Of a DNA stretch of 64,000 nucleotides, positions 17,128-24,103 are shown in pieces. The notes under the pieces are model-generated. The model was not told the DNA's origin and searched no databases. It worked only from the letters and a program-made list of their open reading frames with translations. The DNA lies in contig NZ_JBQCGW010000273.1 in assembly GCF_051955275.1 (NCBI RefSeq), positions 1 to 64,000 on the forward strand. The letters are read 5' to 3'. Both the position numbers and the translations under genes were made by a program. The DNA comes from Pseudobacter sp051955275 (lineage in GTDB: Bacteria > Bacteroidota > Bacteroidia > Chitinophagales > Chitinophagaceae). Position 1 is the first letter of the stretch. Each line of letters begins with the position of its first letter.

Positions 17128-17490
17128 TTATTCTGAAGGTGGAGTTATTTTTTTACCCGGTAAATACTTTTTAAGATCGGATGGAAGTAAAGTGCCTAAA
17201 AAGCCACCCAGCATTGAGATAGCAGCTATTTCATATTTGAAGTAGAAAAGAGTGGCTGCCATGCCTCCAAAAATTATACGAAAGAAAATCAGATTCCATA
17301 ATCTGAAGCGGGCAAGCTTCATTTTATTCTCCTCTTTTCGTTTCTCCATCTCCATTTCGTGGCGGACCTGATCTTCTTTAAGGTCGAAAAGTCTATCCGG
17401 ATATTTCGGATTTACTTTTTGCAATTCCTTTAGTTGTTCAGCAAATTTGGAGTCAGAATGATTATTGTCTTCAGGGATAGAAACTTTCAT
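17128..17490 (-). CDS. Small membrane protein, possibly DUF2335-like
   Basis: This 120-residue protein has a charged, helix-forming N-terminal half (FAEQLKELQKVNPKYPDRLFDLKEDQVRHEMEMEKRKEE) and two hydrophobic segments (about residues 67-85 and 88-105, IIFGGMAATLFYF and IAAISMLGGFLGTLL). The layout of a Glu/Lys-rich region with an RHEMEMEKRKEE-like stretch followed by a membrane hairpin resembles DUF2335 proteins, which often travel with mobile or defence regions; the match is by eye only. It lies in the AT-rich stretch between the regulator fragments, on the opposite strand to them and to the nuclease gene, and is probably part of the same insert. Confidence 0.6.
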   Translation of the reverse strand: MKVSIPEDNNHSDSKFAEQLKELQKVNPKYPDRLFDLKEDQVRHEMEMEKRKEENKMKLARFRLWNLIFFRIIFGGMAATLFYFKYEIAAISMLGGFLGTLLPSDLKKYLPGKKITPPSE

Positions 17491-18098
17491 TTACAGCGTA
17501 CATTTTACACTTGAATTGAATCCAGATTTATTGCACTTGCATTATCTGGTTGCCCCCGTTATAGCCTCCGATTGCTCTTTAAATAATTTTGTCCGTAACT
17601 GTTTTCACTCATTACGAACGTAATAGAGCAATCAAAGCAAGCCTGCCCGGATTGTTTTCTAATGAATTTATCAATAAGGAAACTCTTACAGTGAGGTGTG
17701 GCACTGTAAATTATGGGTGTTTAATGTCAGCTGAACCAGTTGAGATGTAATTGAAGAGAGCAATAACTGATAAGTGTGCTAATGGAAATGATTGCGAAAA
17801 GGATGGCTACAAAATGCTGAAACCCGTTTCGATATTATAAAGATTGGGAATTTTATCAAATTATGAAAGTGCTAAATGTGAAGATTGATATATGAAGTTT
17901 ATTATATGAAACTTATTTTCTTGCTTTAACCACTGCGTTGGCTTTTTACGAATAACAAGGATACCCGTATTGGTAATATTTTTGATACTAACATTAATTG
18001 TTAACCGATAACAAGTAATTGTTTAATTTTATGCTCATAAGTATCCTTTCCGAGCACCAGATTTTGACCCAGCCATTCATTACCGTAAATCACTAATT
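17491..18098. other. AT-rich noncoding stretch before the nuclease gene
   Basis: These 608 bases are clearly more AT-rich than the flanking genes and have no convincing ORF. They include a palindrome ATTACGAACGTAAT (17611-17624). The composition and position support a foreign insert. The promoters of the divergent small membrane protein and nuclease genes should lie here. No transposase, integrase or clear terminal repeats were seen. Confidence 0.5.
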
Positions 18099-19682
18099 AT
18101 GGATGGTATTGAATTAAATTATCAGAATATTCTTAACCAATTGGTAGGGCGTATTAAGCAATCCCGGCAGCACATTGTAAAGGTTGCCAATAGTGAGCTT
18201 TTAATAACGTATTGGGAAATTGGCAAGATAATTCTTGATCAACAACAGAAAGAAGGCTGGGGAAAAAATACTATTGGTCGGCTGGCCAATGACCTGAAGT
18301 CCGAATTCCCAAACTCGTCTGGTTTTTCTGTTCGTAATTTAGCTTACATGCAGGCTTTTGCTGAGGCATGGCCTCAGTTCCCAATTTTGCAACCAACGGT
18401 TGCAAAATTGCAAGGTGTTGAAAATCAGGGAAATAATAATTTTTCAGCCTTGCTTCAAGTCCCCTGGACCCATCACACAGTTATACTATCAAAAGTTAAA
18501 ACAATTGAGGAAAGGATATTCTATCTAAATAAGGTTGTTGAGAATAGTTGGACTAAAGAGCTATTGAAGATTAACATAGATACAGACCTCTTCAGCCGTC
18601 ATTGTAATGCGATTACTAATTTTGATCAGACTTTGGCCGGTAATCAATCTGAATTGGCAAAACTAGCACTTAAGAATCCTTACATATTTGACTTCCTGGA
18701 AGTTACAGATGAAATACAGGAACGTGAACTGGAAAGAGCGCTGATAAAACATATTCAACGATTCTTGCTTGAGCTTGGAAAAGGCTTTGCATTTGTTGGT
18801 AACCAGTTTAATGTTAAAGTAGAAGATGATGAATTTGCCCTGGATCTTCTGTTTTTCAATTATAATCTTAATTGTTTTGTAGTTTTTGAACTCAAAGTGT
18901 GCGATTTTAAATCAGAATTTGCAGGCAAACTCAACTTTTATGTCAATACTATTGATGCTCAATATAAAATGCCTTCCCATGGTCCAACTATTGGTGTTTT
19001 GTTATGTAAAACACCCAATAAGACTGTTGTCAAGTATTCCTTAAAAGGAATTGGAACTCCAATGGGAGTGGCAGAATACGATCTTATGCCAAAACAATTG
19101 CTGGTTGAGATGCCTACAATAGAGGAACTAGAGCAGGAATTGCAAAAGGAAATGCAGGTTGCTTTAAATCCAATGGATGCCAAACGGCAAAAATTGAATG
19201 AGGTACTAAGCAGGTTAAAAGGTGAGCAAATCAAAAGTATTAAAGAAGCAAAAAATGTTATTTATCTCTTTACAGAGTTCTTGCAACCATTGAATATGAA
19301 AATGCAAATAATGCTAAGTAATGAACTTGAATTATTTGCCAGGAACAAATTTGAGATCAGAATAAATGAATCTCTAAGCCAGCATTTTATGACTTATGAT
19401 TTAGAAGCGCGACTACTTAATAATGGAGAAATATCGAAGCTTGGTCTAAACGCATGCTTTGACGGGTTTAAGCCAGCTGGGTTAAAGTCATTTAACCTGT
19501 CGAAAGAACTGCTGATTGAACTCGGAGACTACAAGTATATATTAAAGATTGAAAATTCATGTATCTATTCTGAGTATTTGTACCATTACGAATGGAAAGA
19601 ACAAGACATTGATTTGATTGCTGAACAATGGATCTTATTGATCATAGAAGAGATAAATGAAAAAGTTGAAGGAATTCTATAG
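18099..19682 (+). CDS. YhcG/DUF1016-family PDDEXK nuclease with extra C-terminal domain
   Basis: This 527-residue protein has an N-terminal DUF1016 domain (about residues 8-180; SRQHIVKVANSELLITYWEIGKII, NLAYMQAFAEAWP, VPWTHHTVILSKV) and a YhcG-type PDDEXK nuclease domain (about 185-345). The nuclease motif is visible as D in FALDLLFFN (about 249) and E-x-K in FVVFELKV (about 264-266). A further 170-residue C-terminal region (about 360-527) is not part of the usual family, which normally ends near 350 residues. It is an unrecognised domain with FLQPLNMKMQIML, SEYLYHYEWKEQDIDLIAEQW and similar stretches. The gene sits alone in an AT-rich insert inside a broken regulator gene. YhcG proteins are linked to genome islands and DNA restriction or repair; the role here is unknown. 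Confidence 0.88.
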   Translation: MDGIELNYQNILNQLVGRIKQSRQHIVKVANSELLITYWEIGKIILDQQQKEGWGKNTIGRLANDLKSEFPNSSGFSVRNLAYMQAFAEAWPQFPILQPTVAKLQGVENQGNNNFSALLQVPWTHHTVILSKVKTIEERIFYLNKVVENSWTKELLKINIDTDLFSRHCNAITNFDQTLAGNQSELAKLALKNPYIFDFLEVTDEIQERELERALIKHIQRFLLELGKGFAFVGNQFNVKVEDDEFALDLLFFNYNLNCFVVFELKVCDFKSEFAGKLNFYVNTIDAQYKMPSHGPTIGVLLCKTPNKTVVKYSLKGIGTPMGVAEYDLMPKQLLVEMPTIEELEQELQKEMQVALNPMDAKRQKLNEVLSRLKGEQIKSIKEAKNVIYLFTEFLQPLNMKMQIMLSNELELFARNKFEIRINESLSQHFMTYDLEARLLNNGEISKLGLNACFDGFKPAGLKSFNLSKELLIELGDYKYILKIENSCIYSEYLYHYEWKEQDIDLIAEQWILLIIEEINEKVEGIL

Positions 19683-19738
19683 TCTTAGCTGCTTACACCT
19701 CCAAATACTCACACAACACCTGCCTTCCGGATGGGAGT

Positions 19739-20279
19739 AAGGAACTGGTAGCAACGGAGATTCATAACCGATCTGCACGTGCTAAAAAGCCAATGGTCAA
19801 ACTGAACTGTGCAGACCTCCCTGCCAGTCTGATAGAAAGTGAATTATTCGGTTATGAACGGGGAAGCTTCACAGACGCTTTCGACAGGCGCATTGGTAAG
19901 TTTGAACTGGCGCATGGCGGCACACTTTTTCTGGATGAAATAGGTGAGATGCCCATCGAGTTGCAGTTAAAACTATTGCGTGTGTTGCAGGAAAAAGAAC
20001 TGGAGCGGATCGGTGGCAGAACAACTATCCGGGTGGATGTTCGCATCATTGCGGCCACCAACCGGAACCTGGAAAAGGAGATGGCGCAGGGCAGGTTTAA
20101 AGCAGGAGGAAAGTAAGCCTGAAAACACCGCCATCAAAACCATCGCTGAAAATGAAAAGGACCATATCATGAAGGCACTGCTGGCCTGCAATCATAAATT
20201 GTACGGCCCCGGTGGAGCGGCCGAGCTCCTGGCCATCAATGGGAGCACGCTGAAAGCAAGAATGAGCAAGCTGGGGCCG
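19739..20279 (+). pseudogene. AAA+ and Fis fragments, 3' end of a broken sigma-54 regulator
   Basis: Homology to sigma-54 enhancer-binding proteins begins at base 19739 with KELVATEIHNRSARAKKP, just after where the Walker A loop (GESGTGKE) should be; the preceding codons read PDGS instead. The GAFTGA-loop region is altered (ERGSFTDAFD in place of ERGSFTGAFD). Walker B is present (GGTLFLDEIGEMP). After NRNLEKEMAQGRFK at about 20100 the frame shifts and about 120 residues of the ATPase are missing. It then resumes, one frame over, in the Fis-type helix-turn-helix (KTIAENEKDHIMKALL, YGPGGAAELLAINGSTLKARM). With the Walker A loop lost and a deletion inside the domain this cannot be active. The GAF half is at 16551-16942. 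Confidence 0.85.
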
Positions 20280-20387
20280 GGAAGAAATTCACATCCTGAA
20301 GCACCCTCTGTTTCAATCCCTTACCTATTTTATCATTCACTTAACTTTTCACATGCTGCGGCGCGCGTAAATAACCTGTCTGAATAG

Positions 20388-20395
20388 TAGTTTTG
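20388..20395 (+). promoter_or_regulatory. Possible -7 element of the DUF4397 lipoprotein gene
   Basis: TAGTTTTG fits the Bacteroidota -7 consensus TAnnTTTG exactly and lies 88 bases before the ATG at 20484. No good -33 TTG is seen at the expected distance, so the call is tentative. Confidence 0.3.
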
Positions 20396-20483
20396 TAGTT
20401 CCTTATTTTTTGTAAAATTCACTTCGAGGCCATTTCTGCTGCAAGATCTCTACACCATTATTCATTTTTAAAAATTAAAGTAC

Positions 20484-21230
20484 ATGAACAAGATCCTTTC
20501 TTGCTTCCGGAGACTTGCGTTACCTGTTGTAGCTGTGGCTGTGTCCGGGGTGTTGTTTAGTGCCTGCCTGAAGAATAAGGATGGCGACAGTACCCAGATA
20601 CCTGCGGCAGGCCTGATGGCTTTCAACCTGGCTCCTGATCAGCAATCGCTGGTGATCCAGTTGTCCGGCAACACATTGACCCAATCTCCGCTGGCTTATC
20701 AGAGTTTCACCGGGGTATACCAGAATATCTACACCGGCAACCGCTCGGTATCCGCATTCGATTATCCTGATCCAACGCCGCTGGTTACCAGCAGTCAGAA
20801 TTTTGAACAGGGTAAATACTATTCCCTTTTTGTAGTGGGTACAGGCGATAAGTACAAAAATGTGATTTCCACCGATAACTTCGACAGCCTGTCGGCCAGT
20901 TCCGGTAAAGCTTATGTGAGGTATATCAACGCCATTGCAGACTCAGTGAATGCTGCAGCGGTAACCATCACAGCCAATGGAAGTTCAGTGGTGAACAACA
21001 ATGCCGTGTATGCCACTGTAAGTGAGTTCAAAGAAGTAAATCCAGGAGAGGTTACCATTGCTGTGAAAAGCAGCAATGGAGTAGATGTGAACAGAACCAT
21101 CTCCCTTGAACCCAAAAAAGTATACACCGTTTTATTATCCGGTATTCCAAAAGAAACCAATGAAAGCAGCAAAGTGCAGATCAGGTTTGTGACCAATGGC
21201 ACGCTGACGGATGAAAGTCCGAAGCCATAA
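20484..21230 (+). CDS. DUF4397-domain lipoprotein
   Basis: This 248-residue protein is a predicted lipoprotein: MNKILSCFRRLALPVVAVAVSGVLFSAC ends in a lipobox (LFSAC, Cys28). The mature part matches DUF4397 proteins: a first beta-rich part with LMAFNLAPDQQSLVIQLSGN, the KYYSLFVVGTGD stretch, then a second part with GKAYVRYINAIADS and VTIAVKSSNGVDV. DUF4397 proteins are surface or periplasmic beta-sandwich proteins of unknown role, common and variable in Bacteroidota. It is monocistronic: a possible -7 element lies at 20388 and a strong terminator follows at 21249-21283. It probably has nothing to do with the broken regulator upstream. Confidence 0.85.
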   Translation: MNKILSCFRRLALPVVAVAVSGVLFSACLKNKDGDSTQIPAAGLMAFNLAPDQQSLVIQLSGNTLTQSPLAYQSFTGVYQNIYTGNRSVSAFDYPDPTPLVTSSQNFEQGKYYSLFVVGTGDKYKNVISTDNFDSLSASSGKAYVRYINAIADSVNAAAVTITANGSSVVNNNAVYATVSEFKEVNPGEVTIAVKSSNGVDVNRTISLEPKKVYTVLLSGIPKETNESSKVQIRFVTNGTLTDESPKP

Positions 21231-21248
21231 TGAGCAGCTTTCAACAGT

Positions 21249-21283
21249 AAAAAATGGAGAGACGAATGTTTCTCCATTTTTTT
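21249..21283 (+). terminator. Rho-independent terminator
   Basis: A 12-base stem (AAAAAATGGAGA with TCTCCATTTTTT), a 10-base loop and a run of seven T lie 19 bases after the stop of the DUF4397 lipoprotein gene. The A run on the other side would also let it act in reverse. Confidence 0.85.
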
Positions 21284-21302
21284 AGTACAAAAACTCAATT
21301 AT

Positions 21303-21337
21303 TTAGCAATATATAGCTAATTTGTTTAGTATATTTG
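21303..21337 (+). promoter_or_regulatory. Operator-like inverted repeat and -7 element before the radical SAM gene
   Basis: TTAGC-AATATATA-GCTAA (21303-21320) is an inverted repeat with perfect 5-base arms, followed by TATATTTG (21330-21337), which fits the TAnnTTTG -7 consensus. The ATG is at 21342, so the transcript would be leaderless or nearly so, and a repressor on the repeat would cover the -33 region. Regulation by a DNA-damage repressor is a guess from the gene's role. Confidence 0.4.
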
Positions 21338-21341
21338 AAAT

Positions 21342-22604
21342 ATGATGAGGAATGAAGAGCGGGTACTGGAGAAACTGACCATCCTGGCGGATGCAGCTAA
21401 ATATGATGTTTCCTGTTCTTCGAGCGGAAGCAACCGCACCAACCACAATAAGGGATTGGGAACAACAGGTAATGGAATCTGTCATGCTTATACGGAGGAT
21501 GGCAGATGTGTTTCGCTGCTGAAGATCCTGCTTACCAACCACTGTATTTTCGATTGTGCCTATTGTGTCAGCCGTAAAAGCAACGATATCAAAAGAGCTG
21601 CATTCACGGTGCAGGAAGTAGTTGATCTCACCATCAATTTTTACCGGAGGAATTATATTGAAGGACTGTTCCTGAGCTCAGGTATTTTTTCCAACGCGGA
21701 TTACACGATGGAAAGGCTGGTGCTCATCGCTAAAAAACTCAGAACAGAGTATCGTTTCAATGGGTATATCCATCTCAAAGCTATTCCCGGAGCCAGTGAT
21801 GAACTGGTGCGCGAAGCAGGCCTGTATGCGGACCGGTTGAGTGTAAATATTGAAATGCCTACGGAAAGCAGCCTGCAGTTACTGGCGCCTGATAAGAAGA
21901 GGGAAGACATGATCAGGCCTATCCGTTATCTGAAAGATGCTATCATAGAAAATTCAGAAGAAAAAAAGCAGCTGAAACATGCACCCCGTTTTGCTCCTGC
22001 CGGGCAGAGCACGCAAATGGTGATCGGCGCCACTCCGGAAACCGATATGCAGATCCTGCATATTGCCGACCAGTTTTACAAGCGCTTCAACATGCGGCGT
22101 GTCTATTATTCAGGATATGTTCCCATCAGCTATGATAACCGCCTGCCTTCGGTGGGAACGCCAGTACCCATTGTCCGCGAGAACCGCCTGTACCAGGCCG
22201 ACTGGTTGCTGCGCTTTTATGGTTTCCAGGTGAATGAAATTGTGAACCAGGAGCAACCGCTGCTGGATATGGACATAGATCCAAAGCTTGGGTGGGCGCT
22301 TCGCAATATGCACCTGTTCCCGGTGAATATCAATACTGCGGATAAGAAACTGATCATGCGGGTGCCGGGCATTGGTCTCGCATCCGTGGAGAAGATCTGT
22401 GCGGCCAGGAAATTCAATAAACTGGACTGGGATCATCTTAAAAGTATCGGGATCAGTGTCAGCAGGGCCAGGTACTTCATCACCTGCGCCAGTCGTGATT
22501 TTGAGCGAAAGGACCTGACTCCGGACCGGATCAGACAGCAGATCCTCACCTTGGGCAAGAGCAAATACGAAGCTAATTTCTCCACACAGATCAAATTATT
22601 CTGA
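21342..22604 (+). CDS. Putative DNA modification/repair radical SAM protein (TIGR03916 family)
   Basis: This 420-residue radical-SAM protein belongs to the family found next to TIGR03915/uracil-DNA-glycosylase-like genes. The 4Fe-4S site is C68-x3-C72-x2-C75 (NHCIFDCAYCVSRKS), preceded by the usual N-terminal YDVSCSSSGSNR and GICHAYTEDGRCVSLLKIL stretches. The TIM-barrel part follows (GLFLSSGIF, GYIHLKAIPGA, DRLSVNIEMPT). The C-terminus has a helix-hairpin-helix-like region (about residues 318-385: NINTADKKLIMRVPGIGLASVEKI), which suggests DNA binding. It is cotranscribed with its partner, which starts 1 base after its stop. The reaction is unknown; linkage to DNA repair is established by gene neighbourhood in many bacteria. 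Confidence 0.9.
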   Translation: MMRNEERVLEKLTILADAAKYDVSCSSSGSNRTNHNKGLGTTGNGICHAYTEDGRCVSLLKILLTNHCIFDCAYCVSRKSNDIKRAAFTVQEVVDLTINFYRRNYIEGLFLSSGIFSNADYTMERLVLIAKKLRTEYRFNGYIHLKAIPGASDELVREAGLYADRLSVNIEMPTESSLQLLAPDKKREDMIRPIRYLKDAIIENSEEKKQLKHAPRFAPAGQSTQMVIGATPETDMQILHIADQFYKRFNMRRVYYSGYVPISYDNRLPSVGTPVPIVRENRLYQADWLLRFYGFQVNEIVNQEQPLLDMDIDPKLGWALRNMHLFPVNINTADKKLIMRVPGIGLASVEKICAARKFNKLDWDHLKSIGISVSRARYFITCASRDFERKDLTPDRIRQQILTLGKSKYEANFSTQIKLF

Positions 22605-22605
22605 A

Positions 22606-23376
22606 ATGCAGTTGATGGTTTACGATGGAAGTTTCGATGGATTCCTGTCTGCGGTTTTTGATGTGTATGAGTATAAATTCACTGCAGTGGATTTTGCATC
22701 CGGAGAAAATTACCAGAAGAATATTTTTGATACCGCGCATGAGGTGATCACGGATGACAATAAGGCTGGCCGGGTTTGGAAAGGTTTACAATTACGTTTA
22801 CCAACAGGCGCCTGCGGGGAATTATACAAAGCCTTTCTTTCAGAGCAGCAGGGAATTGAGAATGTGTTGCTGCAATATATCCAGTATGCATTTACATCCG
22901 TTCATTCCATAGAACAGGATTTCAGTAATCCGTCTGTATTGACTGTTACCCAAACAGCAAAGATGGTGCACCGGGAAAAGCATCGTATGGAGGCATTCAT
23001 ACGCTTTCAGCTTACAAAGGACAACCTGTATTATGCCGTGATAGAGCCCGATTTCAATGTGCTGCCCCTCATTAAAAAGCATTTCCTGGATCGTTATGCA
23101 GACCAGCAGTGGCTGATCTATGATGCCCGGCGAAAATATGGATTGTATTACGATACTGTACAGGTGGATACGGTTCATTTGACCTTCACAGAAGAAGCCG
23201 GATCCGGAAAAGAGATCCGCAACCTGTATGATGAAACTGAGGAGCTCTATCAGAAATTATGGAAACAATACTTCAGCAGTGTAAATATCAGCGCCAGGAA
23301 AAACCTCAAACTGCATATTCAGCATATGCCCAGAAGATATTGGAAATATCTACCGGAGAAAGATCCGTTCCGATGA
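22606..23376 (+). CDS. TIGR03915-family putative DNA repair protein (radical SAM partner)
   Basis: This 256-residue protein is the conserved partner of the radical-SAM protein encoded 1 base upstream. Family features are the start LMVYDGSFDGFLSAVFDVYEYK, the middle VHREKHRMEAFIRFQL, LYYAVIEPDFNVLPLI, HFLDRYADQQWLIYDARR and KYGLYYD, and the end LWKQYFSSVNISARKNLKLHIQHMPRRYWKYLPEK. In some bacteria this domain is fused to a uracil-DNA-glycosylase domain; here it stands alone, as is usual in Bacteroidota. The pair is thought to act in DNA repair or nucleotide modification, without a proven reaction. It converges on the response regulator gene at 23403. Confidence 0.9.
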   Translation: MQLMVYDGSFDGFLSAVFDVYEYKFTAVDFASGENYQKNIFDTAHEVITDDNKAGRVWKGLQLRLPTGACGELYKAFLSEQQGIENVLLQYIQYAFTSVHSIEQDFSNPSVLTVTQTAKMVHREKHRMEAFIRFQLTKDNLYYAVIEPDFNVLPLIKKHFLDRYADQQWLIYDARRKYGLYYDTVQVDTVHLTFTEEAGSGKEIRNLYDETEELYQKLWKQYFSSVNISARKNLKLHIQHMPRRYWKYLPEKDPFR

Positions 23377-23402
23377 ATTGCTGCAGAAAGCATGTACATC
23401 CA

Positions 23403-24026
23403 TTACGCCTTGTACAACAGGAATTTTTCTTTCAGCTCAATGGTATTCTGCACTTCCATTTTTTCAAAAGCCCGCTTGCGGTAAGTACCAATGGTGGTGA
23501 TGTCGAGCCCCATTCTTTCCCCGATTTCTTTAACGCCCATGCCCAGCACCACATGTTCAACTACCTGTAGCTCCCTGTCTGAAAGTGAATCGATGGGGTT
23601 TTTAGTTGCTGGCCCGGAATTATGGATCAGGTTACCGAGTAAATCTGAACTTACATATATTTCACCTTTAAAGATGCAGCGGATAGCTTTCTCAAGCTCT
23701 TCGATAGAGGTTTGTTTGCAAAGGAAGCCACGGACGCCTTTTTCAATCAGTCTCCGGGCATAGATCCGTTCTTCACTCATGGAGTATACAAGAATATTGG
23801 TGTGAGCGCTGCAGGCTTCTATCTTTTGCATGATCGATAACAGGTTGCCATCGGTCAATACCATATCCAGTATGGCATAGTCTATTTTTTTACCTGAAAG
23901 GATCTGTGCTACTGATGCACAGGATTCAGCTTCTATGATCTGAAATTTTGCGGAAAAACTTTCTATGATCATCCTGATCCCACGCCGGACTATCTGATGG
24001 TCATCGGCAATCAAAACAGTTTGCAT
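23403..24026 (-). CDS. NarL/FixJ-type response regulator (module A)
   Basis: This 207-residue response regulator has a receiver domain (1-120) with the acidic pocket IADDH (D8, D9), phospho-acceptor D54 (AILDMVL), the SMSEE switch and K in FLCKQTS. A LuxR-type helix-turn-helix follows (about 140-205: LSDRELQVVEHVVLGMGVKEIGERMGLDITTIGTYRKRAFEKM). The start chosen is the ATG at 24026 (MQTVLIADD), the normal receiver start; an upstream ATG at 24077 would add 17 residues with no family match. It is 77 bases downstream of the propeller kinase gene (24104-27217) on the same strand, and the two most likely form a phosphorelay pair. Confidence 0.92.
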   Translation of the reverse strand: MQTVLIADDHQIVRRGIRMIIESFSAKFQIIEAESCASVAQILSGKKIDYAILDMVLTDGNLLSIMQKIEACSAHTNILVYSMSEERIYARRLIEKGVRGFLCKQTSIEELEKAIRCIFKGEIYVSSDLLGNLIHNSGPATKNPIDSLSDRELQVVEHVVLGMGVKEIGERMGLDITTIGTYRKRAFEKMEVQNTIELKEKFLLYKA

Positions 24027-24103
24027 ACGTAAGCGGTTGGGTACAAAATTGAACTGGACGGGTAGCAATTTAATCATTTATTGCATACATTGCCGGTAGC
24101 ACA

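Noticed and set aside
16974..17174. A 66-codon frame with hydrophobic stretches after the GAF fragment
   Set aside because: It overlaps the YCII fragment in a different frame and runs into the convergent small membrane protein gene; there are no family features.
17128..17490. Toxin-antitoxin partner of the YhcG nuclease
   Set aside because: It is on the opposite strand, over 600 bases away, and looks like a membrane protein, not a small toxin or antitoxin.
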